Shown in pieces: positions 37,141-45,572 of a stretch of DNA of 64,000 bases. The first letter of the stretch is position 1, and the number at the start of each line of letters is the position of its first letter. The translations under genes and the position numbers were made by a program. The stretch is from positions 1 through 64,000 of the forward strand of contig NZ_JAAIKO010000030.1 of assembly GCF_016107395.1 (NCBI RefSeq), read 5' to 3'. Below the pieces are notes generated by a model, which was not told the origin of the DNA, did no database searches, and saw only the letters and a list, made by a program, of their open reading frames with translations. The stretch comes from Streptomyces fildesensis. Lineage in GTDB: Bacteria > Actinomycetota > Actinomycetes > Streptomycetales > Streptomycetaceae.

Positions 37141-38489
37141 CGTCGTGCCTCTCTGCGCAGCCGCCGGATATTGAAGATCATCACGGGCAGGACGAGCAGC
37201 AGCAGAAGGACGCCGATCGCACTGCCGACGCCCTGGTCGTTGCCGCCGCCGAAGGACTTCAGGTACAGCTGCAGGGCGAGCACGTTGGCGTCGCTCTGGG
37301 AGGCACCCGGGGCGATGATGTAGACGAGGTCGAAGATCTTCAGCACGTTGATCATCAGCGTGATGAGGACCACCACCAGCACCGGTGCCAGCAGCGGCAC
37401 GGTGATCTTCCGGAACACCTGCCACTCGTTCGCGCCGTCCACCCGTGCCTGCTCCAGCAGTTCACGCGGCACGCCCGCCAGGCCGGCCGCGATCAGCACC
37501 ATCGCGAAGCCCGCCCACATCCAGATGTACGAGACGATGATCGACGGCGTGACCAGGCTCGGACCGAGCCAGTCCACCCCGTTGTACTGGGTGGCGAAGT
37601 TGGACGAGGGCAGCCGCAGCCGGGCGCCGGCCGCCGAGGCCGGCAGCGCGAACGTGCCGTCGTCCCCGGACTTCGCCGACGCGACGACCTTCCCGTCCTT
37701 CACCGCCTCGACCTTGACGCCGGGCAGCGCCTTCTCGCCCGGGTCGATCGCGCCGGTCGTGCCGCCGCCACCGGGCTTGAAGTCCAGCCACACCGTGCCC
37801 GAGACACCGCCGTCCGCCGCCGGCGCGGCGGCCTTGGCGTCCTGCGTGTCACCCGGCAGCTTGTTCTGCGGGACGCCGATCAGCGGCAGCGCCGCCGCCG
37901 TGCCCGGCTGCGCCTGCGCCTTGGTGGTGAACGAGCCGCCTGCCGACGGTGCGAGATCGGCGTTCGGACGCGGTCTGGCGCCCGGATAGGCGGACGCCTC
38001 GGCGAAGGTGTCATGGATGCCGACCACGACCGCGTTGGCGACGCCGCGGTCCGGGTCGTTCTCGTAGACCAGCCGGAAGATGATGCCGGCCGCCAGCATC
38101 GAGATCGCCATCGGCATGAAGACGACGAGCTTGAAGGCCGTGCCCCAGGAGACCCGTTCGGTCAGCACCGCGAAGATCAGGCCCAGCGCGGTGGCCACCA
38201 CCGGGGCGATGACCACCCAGATCGCGTTGTTCTTGACGGCCGTCAGATTGCTGTGGTCGGTGAAGACCTCGCCGAAGTTCTTCAGGCCGACGAACGCCGA
38301 GTTGTCCGCGTCGAAGAGGCTGCGCTGGATCGTGTACCCGATCGGGTACAGCACCAGCGAGCCGAGCAGCACCAGCGCGGGCAGCAGGAAGACCAGTGCC
38401 ACCCAGGGGCGGGTGCCCATCAGGGACTTGCGCTTCACGGGAGGCGGGCCGGCCGCGGCCGCGCCCCCCGTGGTCACCGTCGAGGCCAC
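37137..38489 (-). CDS. Carbohydrate ABC transporter permease with inserted outside domain (MalF-like)
   Basis: A 450-residue MalF-type permease, about 150 residues longer than usual. Helices lie near 28-50, 87-110 and 120-141, then an insertion (about 150-300), then helix four (312-338) and the EAA loop (about 343-368, EQARVDGANEWQVF). The insertion ends in a segment like a CnaB/SdrD or carboxypeptidase regulatory beta-sandwich (GTVWLDFKPGGGG...LPGVKVEAV...GDDGTFALP). Topology places it outside the cell, where the sugar-binding lipoprotein docks. Eight bases separate it from the lipoprotein gene. Confidence 0.92.
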   Translation of the reverse strand: MASTVTTGGAAAAGPPPVKRKSLMGTRPWVALVFLLPALVLLGSLVLYPIGYTIQRSLFDADNSAFVGLKNFGEVFTDHSNLTAVKNNAIWVVIAPVVATALGLIFAVLTERVSWGTAFKLVVFMPMAISMLAAGIIFRLVYENDPDRGVANAVVVGIHDTFAEASAYPGARPRPNADLAPSAGGSFTTKAQAQPGTAAALPLIGVPQNKLPGDTQDAKAAAPAADGGVSGTVWLDFKPGGGGTTGAIDPGEKALPGVKVEAVKDGKVVASAKSGDDGTFALPASAAGARLRLPSSNFATQYNGVDWLGPSLVTPSIIVSYIWMWAGFAMVLIAAGLAGVPRELLEQARVDGANEWQVFRKITVPLLAPVLVVVLITLMINVLKIFDLVYIIAPGASQSDANVLALQLYLKSFGGGNDQGVGSAIGVLLLLLVLPVMIFNIRRLRREARR

Positions 38490-38496
38490 CGGTGCC

Positions 38497-39879
38497 TCAG
38501 TTCTTGTACGCCTTGGCGGCGTCCGCTTCGAGTTTCGCCTGGGCGCCCGCCACGTCGGTCGGCTTCACCAGGAAGTCCTGCAGGTCCTTCCATTCGCCCT
38601 CGCCCTTGGTACCGCCGAAGGCGGCGGGAGCCTGGTCGGACATGTCGAAGCGGAAGTCGTCGCCCGCCGAGATCAGCGCCTTGGCGATCGCGCGCGAGAC
38701 CTCGTCGGGATAGGCCGCCAGGTCCAGCGACTTGTTCGGCGACACGTAGCCGCCGGGCTTCGCCCACACCTGCGCCGCGTCCGTCGAGGCGAGGAAGGTC
38801 AGCAGCGCCTGCGCGCCCTTGCCGTCCTTCAGCACCACGGCGACGTCACCGCCACTGACCACGGGCGGCTTGCCGCTGCCGACGGCCGGGAAGGGGAACA
38901 CCTTGGCGTCGGTGCCGACCTTCGCCTTGGTGCTGGAGGAGATGACCGCGGCGGAGAAGTCGCCCTCGTAGACCATCGCGGCACCGGGCGGGGTGCCGGT
39001 GAACGTCTGGCTGATCGACTTCGGGAAGTCGGTCTGCAGCGCGCCGCTCTGGCCGCCCGCGATCAGGTCCTTCTTGCCGAAGAGCCCGGCCAGCGTGGTC
39101 AGCGCGTCCTTCACGGACGGATCGGTCCACTTGATCTTGTGCTGCGCGAGCTGGTCGTACTTCTCGGGGCCGGCCTGGCTCAGATAGACGTTCTCGAACC
39201 AGTCGGTGAGGGTCCAGCCGTCCGCGCCGCCGACCGATACCGGGGGCGTGCCCGACTCGAAGACCGTCTCCGCGGCCTTCAGGAAGTCGTCCCACGTCTT
39301 CGGCTCGGTGACGCCCGCCTGCTGGAAGGCCGCGGTGTTGTACCAGACCAGCGACTTGTTGGCGGCCTTGGCGTAGACCCCGTACTGCTTGCCCTGGTAG
39401 GCGCCGAGATCCTGCCAGCCCTTCGAGAAGTTCTTGGTCAGCTGCGCCTGGGCCTCGGGCCCGATCGGCTTGAGCCAGCCCTTGTCCGCGAACTGGTGCA
39501 GCACGCCGACCTGTGGCAGGAACGCCACATCCGGCGGCGCCCCGCCCTGGATCTTCGTCCCGAGGAAGGTGGAGGTGCTGTCGCCCGTCGGGACGAACGT
39601 CACCTTCGCACCGGTGCGCTTCTCGAACTCGTCCAGCACACCTCGGAAGTTCTTCTGCTCGGCGCCGGTCCACACGGCGGCCACTTCGAGCTTCTGGCCC
39701 TTGAGATCCGGCAACTGGAGCCCCGACGACGAGGCCGACGGAGCGCCCGATGACGGCCCCGCGTCCTTCTTGTCGTCACTGCCGCAGCCGGCCGCGGTGA
39801 GCGCCAGTGCGGCGGCCGCCACAACGGCCAGCGCGGTTCGTGCCTGGTGGTTGTGCGCGCGCGTGCTGAATGTACGCAT
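38497..39879 (-). CDS. Sugar ABC transporter substrate-binding lipoprotein
   Basis: A 460-residue extracellular solute-binding protein (family 1). The N terminus is basic and has lipobox LTAAGC with lipidated Cys at about 32. The mature protein starts with a Ser/Gly-rich linker. Family motifs include FRGVLDEFEKRTGAKVTFV and PPDVAFLPQVG. It is the first gene of the three-gene importer operon. The 177-base upstream gap shows a TATACC-like -10 on the minus strand near 39951 but no recognised operator. The sugar substrate is not predictable from sequence alone. Confidence 0.92.
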   Translation of the reverse strand: MRTFSTRAHNHQARTALAVVAAAALALTAAGCGSDDKKDAGPSSGAPSASSSGLQLPDLKGQKLEVAAVWTGAEQKNFRGVLDEFEKRTGAKVTFVPTGDSTSTFLGTKIQGGAPPDVAFLPQVGVLHQFADKGWLKPIGPEAQAQLTKNFSKGWQDLGAYQGKQYGVYAKAANKSLVWYNTAAFQQAGVTEPKTWDDFLKAAETVFESGTPPVSVGGADGWTLTDWFENVYLSQAGPEKYDQLAQHKIKWTDPSVKDALTTLAGLFGKKDLIAGGQSGALQTDFPKSISQTFTGTPPGAAMVYEGDFSAAVISSSTKAKVGTDAKVFPFPAVGSGKPPVVSGGDVAVVLKDGKGAQALLTFLASTDAAQVWAKPGGYVSPNKSLDLAAYPDEVSRAIAKALISAGDDFRFDMSDQAPAAFGGTKGEGEWKDLQDFLVKPTDVAGAQAKLEADAAKAYKN

Positions 39880-40056
39880 CTGCTCATCCCCTCGGTCCGG
39901 TCCGTCTGTCCTACGCCCGGGCCGATCGGCGACGCAAGGGCATGGGCGGGGTATAGGGGTTGATCGTGACCTTGACGTGATGCGGCGTCAGAGGGGTTTA
40001 ATCACCGGAGAATTGGGCCCCCGCCCGATCCGCCGGAGCCGGCGGTCGCGCCTCGG

Positions 40057-43000
40057 TCACACCAGCGGCTGGGCCGGGCCCGCCCCCGCGGACTCCGCGG
40101 CCCGCTGCAGCGCGCTGGCGAGCAGCGCCAGGTCCGTCGGCCCGTTGCCGAGCTCGCGCAGCGGCCGGCGGGTCGGCGGGTCGCCCATCCGCTCCCACTC
40201 CAGCGGTACGACCGTGGGCCGCAGCGTCGCCGTACGGGGGATGCGTCCGCTGACCCGGCCCGCCTGGAACGGCGCCACCGCGCCGCCGGGACGGCGCAGA
40301 TAGCCGCGGCCGGGCACCTCCTCGTCCAGCCCCGCCGGATCCTCGACATGGACCAGCAGGGCGGCCGACGCGGGATCCTCGGTGCGCAGCGCGATCCGCA
40401 GCCGTGACCGTTCGTCCGCCTCGGTCCCCGAGGTGCGCTCCGGGCGCCCCGTCGACGCGATCAGGTGCACGCCGAGCCGCTCGCCCTCGCGGGCCACCGC
40501 CTCCAGTGCCCGCACGACGGAACCGGCCGCCGGGCGGCCGGTACTGCCGAGCCCCGGCGCCACCAGTGCGTCGAAGTCGTCGACCACGACCACCAGCCGG
40601 GGGAGTGCGGAGTCGCTGCGGGTCTGGACGCGCAGCGCGCCCTGCTCGGACGGTTTGCGGCCGTCGCCCCGCCCGCCGTCGCGCGCCGTCGACTGCCGTG
40701 GCACGGTCACCATCCGGTCCGCGTGCCACTCGCCGAAGCCCTGGCCGCCGAGCAGTTCCTCGCGGCGCTTGAGCTCCGCGCCGAGCGCCTGGGCGAACTC
40801 CCGCATGCGGGTCGGGTCGGAGGCGGCCAGATACGTCGAGACATGCGGCAGGTCCGTGACCGCGCGCAGTCCTTCGCCGCGCTCGGTGCCCGCGCCGTCG
40901 ACCAGGACCAGCGCCAGCCGGTCCGGCCGCTCGGCGGCGGCGAGAGCGGACGCGATCGACCGCAGCAGCTCGGTCTTCCCCGAACCGGCGGCGCCGCCCA
41001 CCATCAGATGCGGCCCCTCGGCCGCCAGGTCCACGACGACCCGGCCGCCGGAGCCCGAGCCCAGCACCGCCAGGGCGCGGCCCCCGGCCCGTGCGTAACC
41101 GGTGAGGGCCGGCCGCCCGCCGTCCTGTCCGGCCTCCTGGGCGTCCGCGTCGTCCGGGGTGCCGTCCCAGCGGGCGGTGATCTTCGCGGGGGTGGCCAGC
41201 GCCAGATCCAGCGCGTCCAGCAGGCGCACGGTGCGCGGCAGCGCGTTGCGGGCGCGCGGCGCCGCCGTGTCCGTCTCCCGCAGCGGCGCGAGCGCCCGCG
41301 CGAAACGCTCCGCCCACGCGGGCGAGACCGCGTCGACGACGACCTGCGCCGGCCCGTACGGATCCATCCGCAGGGTCGTCGCCACATCGCCCGACAACTG
41401 GGCGACGGCGCCGCACTCCGTCGCGAGCCGGTCCGGCGACTCGGCCAGGCACAGCACATGCATCCCGACCGAGGGACCGGCGGCCGCTATCCGTTCGAGG
41501 GTGTCGCGCAGCGTCGCGGAACCGGGGTCGCCGTCCACGACGACCAGGGTGTACGGGCCCTCGCGGTGGGCCGCGGCCTCGGCGACGGCCTCCGGGGCGG
41601 CGGCGGCCCAGCCGGAGCCCAGCGGCCCTTCCTCCAGCCGGCGGGCCAGCTCCGTGACGCGTGCCGCGGCCTGGTCGCGGTCGAAGGCGAGCAGCAGCCG
41701 GCAGTCCTGGCCGTGCGCGGGACGCAGCTGCGGCAGCCAGTTGAGCCAGGACCACTCGTCGGCCCGCTGCTCGGCGCCGCGCGAGCGGTCCGCACTGATC
41801 AGGACGAGCTCCAGCGTGCTGGGGGAGTGCAGCGCGCAGGCCTGCGCCAGCACCGCGCGGGCCAGCCCGGCCAGCCGCGGCCGGGGCCCGGCGAGGCCGA
41901 GCGCGAAGGTGTGCGGATCGCGCAGGTCGACGGTGAAGGGGACGGTGCGCAGGGTGCCCGCGCCGTCCTCCGACGGCAGATCGGCCGTGCCCAGCCGCAG
42001 CGTCAGCGCGTCCGGGTGGTCGGGCCCGCGCTCCCACAGCCGGCGGCCGGGGCCCAGCGCGGTCAGCAGCACGGTGGCCGGGTCCGGCCAGCGCTCGCGC
42101 AGCGCGGCCGCCTCGGCGGCCAGCCGGGCGCCGTCCGCGCCCTGGCCCGCCCCGCCGGTCCCGGTCCGGCCGGCCGCCAGCCGCCGTGCCCAGGCTCCTA
42201 TGGTCCCGGCGACCCGCCCTGCGCCGGGCTGCGGCGGCTTCGGCACCCGCACCTGCACGGTGTCGTCCGGCCGGAGCCGTTCGCCGCGGCCGTAGGTGGC
42301 CGCCGAGTCGTCCGTCCCCTCGGCGTGGTCGGCGTAGCCGTGCGAACCGCTGCGCGGGGTGTCCAGTCGGCGCGAGGGCCCGGCGGCGGGCGGGACGGGC
42401 GGCGCGGACGGCCGCGGCGGCATGGCGGCCGCCTCGGGACTCGTGTGGGCCGCGGGCGCGGACTCCGGACGGGGGCCGGGGTACGTGGCCGAGCCGTGGC
42501 CACCGGCTGCCCGTGTCGTCCCGCCGGTCCGTCCGGTCGTGGATGCGTTCCCCGGGGGGAGGGTGACCCGCAGATGGCCCTCGCTGTCGGGCGCCGCCGG
42601 AACGGCCGCGTCCCGCGGGCCCGGTTCCAGGTGGAGCGTCGATTCGCCGATCCGCAGCAGCGCGCCGGGCGAGAGCGCGACCGGCCGCTCCCCGACGGGG
42701 CGGTCGTCGACGGTGGTGCCGTTGGTCGAGCCGAGGTCGGCGACGGTGACCCGGCCGTCGGCCGCGACCGTGACGGTGCAGTGCAGCCGGGAGACGTCGG
42801 GGTCGTCCAGCGGGACATCGGCCTCGGCGGAGCGGCCGATCCTGACCTGGCCGCCCTGCAGCAGATGGACGCCGCCGGAGTCCGGGCCGCCGATGACGCA
42901 CAGCCGGGCCGGGGCGGACGCGCCCGACGGCGGCTCCGCGTGCTGCTCGGCGGGGGTGTGCAGGGACAGCACGGCGCCGTCCACGAGCGGTGGCATGCCG

Positions 43001-43209
43001 AGCAGGGCGCCCGGGTCGAGCCGCTCGGCGCCCGAATAGAGCGCGACCGAGGAGCCGGAGGAGCGCGCGGGCTGGCCGGAGCCGGCTCCGGACGCGAGCG
43101 CTCCGGAAACCGCGCTCAGCGCGGTCCCCGCGGGCGCGGTGACCAGCACGTCGCAGGTGCGCCCCGCTCGGCCGCTGCGCGGCCCGAGGACGGTCAGCCG
43201 GATCTGCAT
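40057..43209 (-). CDS. FHA-domain FtsK/SpoIIIE (EccC/EssC-like) ATPase without membrane anchor
   Basis: A 1050-residue protein. Residues 1-90 look like a beta-rich ubiquitin/YukD-like or second FHA-like module. The FHA domain is at about 100-195 (IGRSAEADVPLDDPDVSRLHC, DLGSTNGT). A Pro-rich linker (about 200-320) leads to an EccC/EssC-like region (RRLWERGPDHPDALTLRLG) and one FtsK/SpoIIIE ATPase domain with Walker A GGAAGSGKTE (about 741-750) and Walker B RLVVVVDDFD (about 876). No membrane helix is seen, unlike EccC/EssC. FHA domains bind phosphothreonine; two Ser/Thr kinases are divergently encoded next door. Confidence 0.88.
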   Translation of the reverse strand: MQIRLTVLGPRSGRAGRTCDVLVTAPAGTALSAVSGALASGAGSGQPARSSGSSVALYSGAERLDPGALLGMPPLVDGAVLSLHTPAEQHAEPPSGASAPARLCVIGGPDSGGVHLLQGGQVRIGRSAEADVPLDDPDVSRLHCTVTVAADGRVTVADLGSTNGTTVDDRPVGERPVALSPGALLRIGESTLHLEPGPRDAAVPAAPDSEGHLRVTLPPGNASTTGRTGGTTRAAGGHGSATYPGPRPESAPAAHTSPEAAAMPPRPSAPPVPPAAGPSRRLDTPRSGSHGYADHAEGTDDSAATYGRGERLRPDDTVQVRVPKPPQPGAGRVAGTIGAWARRLAAGRTGTGGAGQGADGARLAAEAAALRERWPDPATVLLTALGPGRRLWERGPDHPDALTLRLGTADLPSEDGAGTLRTVPFTVDLRDPHTFALGLAGPRPRLAGLARAVLAQACALHSPSTLELVLISADRSRGAEQRADEWSWLNWLPQLRPAHGQDCRLLLAFDRDQAAARVTELARRLEEGPLGSGWAAAAPEAVAEAAAHREGPYTLVVVDGDPGSATLRDTLERIAAAGPSVGMHVLCLAESPDRLATECGAVAQLSGDVATTLRMDPYGPAQVVVDAVSPAWAERFARALAPLRETDTAAPRARNALPRTVRLLDALDLALATPAKITARWDGTPDDADAQEAGQDGGRPALTGYARAGGRALAVLGSGSGGRVVVDLAAEGPHLMVGGAAGSGKTELLRSIASALAAAERPDRLALVLVDGAGTERGEGLRAVTDLPHVSTYLAASDPTRMREFAQALGAELKRREELLGGQGFGEWHADRMVTVPRQSTARDGGRGDGRKPSEQGALRVQTRSDSALPRLVVVVDDFDALVAPGLGSTGRPAAGSVVRALEAVAREGERLGVHLIASTGRPERTSGTEADERSRLRIALRTEDPASAALLVHVEDPAGLDEEVPGRGYLRRPGGAVAPFQAGRVSGRIPRTATLRPTVVPLEWERMGDPPTRRPLRELGNGPTDLALLASALQRAAESAGAGPAQPLV

Positions 43210-43654
43210 CTCGTCCGCGGTCCCTTCTGCCCGGATGCCTGGCAGGAAGCCTCCCCACCGCGCACGGGCGCGTCGACACGTACAAGCACGAGCGGGCGGG
43301 CTCCTGTTGCCCCGTCACACCCGTACGGGATGCATCCTCCCACTTGCCACTGACAACCCGCCCCCGGTCCTGACAGGAGCGATCTTGAATGATCAGTTGT
43401 TGACCGGAAAGGTGCTGCTTGTCGCAATGGAAGGCGGTCGCGGAGCAACCAAGCGGTGGCCTGCCGCGTCATACCTCCCAGCTCCGCGGTCCGTCCCCGG
43501 GGCCGGATGCGGCCACCTGCGGCCCGGGAATGCGGCTGTCAGCGGGCCGCCGCGGCCGTCCGCACTACAGTTGGCACGGTCGGCCCCACAGGCCGCGCGC
43601 AGCAGGGAACCACGAAGTACCACGAAGCACCACCAAGACCAGGGAGCGCATGAC
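43210..43654. other. 445-base divergent intergenic region
   Basis: It separates the FHA-FtsK-like gene from the first kinase gene. The only AT-richer patch is 43380-43420 (two TTGA-type hexamers), a likely promoter region for one or both genes. On the minus strand TTGTCA...TGCATC near 43330-43357 is a weak promoter match. A set of 10-bp tandem repeats lies at 43609-43638. No small gene is supported here. Confidence 0.5.
43609..43638 (+). repeat. Three 10-bp tandem repeats upstream of a kinase start
   Basis: ACCACGAAGT, ACCACGAAGC and ACCACCAAGA follow each other without gaps and end 16 bases before the GTG start of the first kinase gene, just before its AGGGAG ribosome site. They lie in the leader or promoter. 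Confidence 0.75.
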
Positions 43655-45295
43655 GTGCGGCCGGTAGGCAGCAAGTACCTCCTCGAGGAGGTACTCGGAC
43701 GCGGGGCCACGGGGACCGTCTGGCGCGCCCAGGTGCGCGACGAGGACGGCGTCGTCGCGATCAAGGTGCTCAAGGAAGAGCTCGCGAGCGACCCCGACAT
43801 CGTGATGCGGTTCCTGCGCGAGCGCGCCGTACTCGTACGGCTGCGCCACCCGCACATCGTGCGGGTCAGGGACCTGGTGGTCGAGGGTGATCTGCTCGCC
43901 CTGGTGATGGACCTCGTCGACGGCCCCGACCTGCACCAGTACCTGCGCGACAACGGCCCGTTCTCACCGGTCGGCGCCGCCCTGCTGACCGCCGCCGTCG
44001 CCGACGCGCTCGCCGCCAGCCACGCCGACGGGGTGGTGCACCGGGACCTCAAACCAGCGAACGTGCTGCTCGCCACGACCTACGGCGAAGACGGCAGTCC
44101 GCGCATGCACCCGATGCTCACCGACTTCGGCATCGCCCGTCTGGCGGATTCGCCCGGCATCACCCGCACCCACGAGTTCGTCGGCACCCCGGCCTACGTC
44201 GCGCCGGAGTCCGCGCAGGGCAAGCCGCAGACGTCCGCCGTCGACCTGTACGGCGCGGGCATCCTGCTCTACGAGCTGGTCACCGGCCGTGCGCCGTTCC
44301 GCGGCGACAACGCGCTGGAGGTGCTGCACGCGCACCTGAGCCAGGAGCCGGTGCGCCCCGGCAACGTGCCGGAACCGCTGTGGACGGTCATCGAGCGCTG
44401 CCTGCGCAAGAACCCGGAGGAGCGGCCCAGCGCCGAGAACCTGGCCCGCGCGCTGCGCGTGGCCGCCGCCGGGATCGGTGTGCACGCGACTCCCGCCGAG
44501 GCGGAGGCGGCGCTCGGCGTCGCCGCGCTGCTCGGCCCCGACCTCGCGCCGACCACCGTCCCCGGCAGCGCCGACCCCACCCAGGTGCTGCCCGCGCACC
44601 GCTACGACCCGAACGGCGCGACCGGTGTGCTGCCGATCGCCACCGCGGCCGGCGCCGACGGCACCCGCGTCCTGCCGCCGGTGCCCGACGGCCCGCCGCA
44701 GGGCAACGCGGATCAGCAGCAGGGCCCGCACCCTTGGCAGTCCCAGCTCAGCGCGGCCCGCCAGCGCGGCGAGCAGACGGAGCTGCAGTACCTCGACCCG
44801 GAGCAGGACCCGCTGCGGCGCAGGCCGCGACGGCAGCCCGGCGGCCAGCCGCAGGGCCGGGGCCGGCAGGACCAGTACCAGCAGGATCAGTACCAGCAGG
44901 GCCAGGGCCAGTACCAGCAGCAGGGGCAGCAGCCGTACGCCCCGCAGCAGCCGTCCCAGCCCCAGCCGCGCTACCAGCAGCAGCCTCAGCAGCAGGTCCA
45001 GCCGCGCTACCAGCAGCCGCAGCCGCAGCGCTACGAGCCGCAGCGGCCGCCGGAGCCCGAGCCCCGGCGCGACCCGCGGCCGCGCGGCGCCAACCCGATG
45101 AAGATTCCGGGCCTGGGCTGCCTCAAGGGCTGTCTGACGACGATTCTGGTGCTGATCGTCATCTTCGTGGTGGTCTGGTACACCACGCCGCTCCCGGAGT
45201 GGGTCGACAGCGGCCAGAACCTCTGGGACACCACGACGGGCTGGATCAGCACCGCCTGGGACAAGGTCAACGAGGTGACCGGGTCGGGGAACTGA
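43655..45295 (+). CDS. Ser/Thr protein kinase with Gln-rich linker and C-terminal membrane helix
   Basis: A 546-residue kinase. The kinase domain (about 5-265) has all key motifs: GRGATGTV loop, Lys in VAIKVL, HRDLKPAN, DFGIARL and the activation-loop TRTHEFVGTPAYVAPE. A Gln/Pro-rich linker (about 390-480, many YQQ units) leads to a membrane helix (about 490-515) and a short outside tail of about 35 residues. GTG at 43655 has ribosome site AGGGAG. Downstream on the same strand is a second kinase; divergent is an FHA-bearing ATPase that could be its substrate or reader. Confidence 0.93.
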   Translation: MRPVGSKYLLEEVLGRGATGTVWRAQVRDEDGVVAIKVLKEELASDPDIVMRFLRERAVLVRLRHPHIVRVRDLVVEGDLLALVMDLVDGPDLHQYLRDNGPFSPVGAALLTAAVADALAASHADGVVHRDLKPANVLLATTYGEDGSPRMHPMLTDFGIARLADSPGITRTHEFVGTPAYVAPESAQGKPQTSAVDLYGAGILLYELVTGRAPFRGDNALEVLHAHLSQEPVRPGNVPEPLWTVIERCLRKNPEERPSAENLARALRVAAAGIGVHATPAEAEAALGVAALLGPDLAPTTVPGSADPTQVLPAHRYDPNGATGVLPIATAAGADGTRVLPPVPDGPPQGNADQQQGPHPWQSQLSAARQRGEQTELQYLDPEQDPLRRRPRRQPGGQPQGRGRQDQYQQDQYQQGQGQYQQQGQQPYAPQQPSQPQPRYQQQPQQQVQPRYQQPQPQRYEPQRPPEPEPRRDPRPRGANPMKIPGLGCLKGCLTTILVLIVIFVVVWYTTPLPEWVDSGQNLWDTTTGWISTAWDKVNEVTGSGN

Positions 45296-45572
45296 CCCCG
45301 GCACCGCTCACCGCCGACCCGCATCACGATCACCGCCGACGTTCACGCCGACCTTCGTCACGCGTGCCGCCGGGCTTCGTCATGCCCGCCGCCGACCCCC
45401 ATCACGCGCGCCATGCTGCCGACTTGTCGACACCTGGCGGGTGATTTCCCCCGCAGAACCACACGTCACCGCACACCGGCCCCCCGAACGGCCGCCGGGC
45501 CGCGTAGTTTTGTCGCCAACACGACAGCGCCGCATACGGCGCGACGGACCGTCGGAGGAGTCGGAGCAGGCC

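Noticed and set aside
40057..43209. The FHA-FtsK protein as part of an ESX/type VII secretion locus
   Set aside because: No WXG100, EccB, EccD, EccE or mycosin gene lies in the window and the protein has no membrane helices.
39998..43318. A 1106-codon frame overlapping the FHA-FtsK-like gene on the same strand
   Set aside because: It is Arg/Gly/Ala-only low-complexity sequence; the 1050-codon frame carries FHA and Walker motifs.
45296..45572. Imperfect repeats (CACCGCCGACC..., TTCGTCACGC / TTCGTCATGC) between the two kinase genes, considered as a regulatory array
   Set aside because: Units are too irregular and probably reflect local GC-biased slippage.
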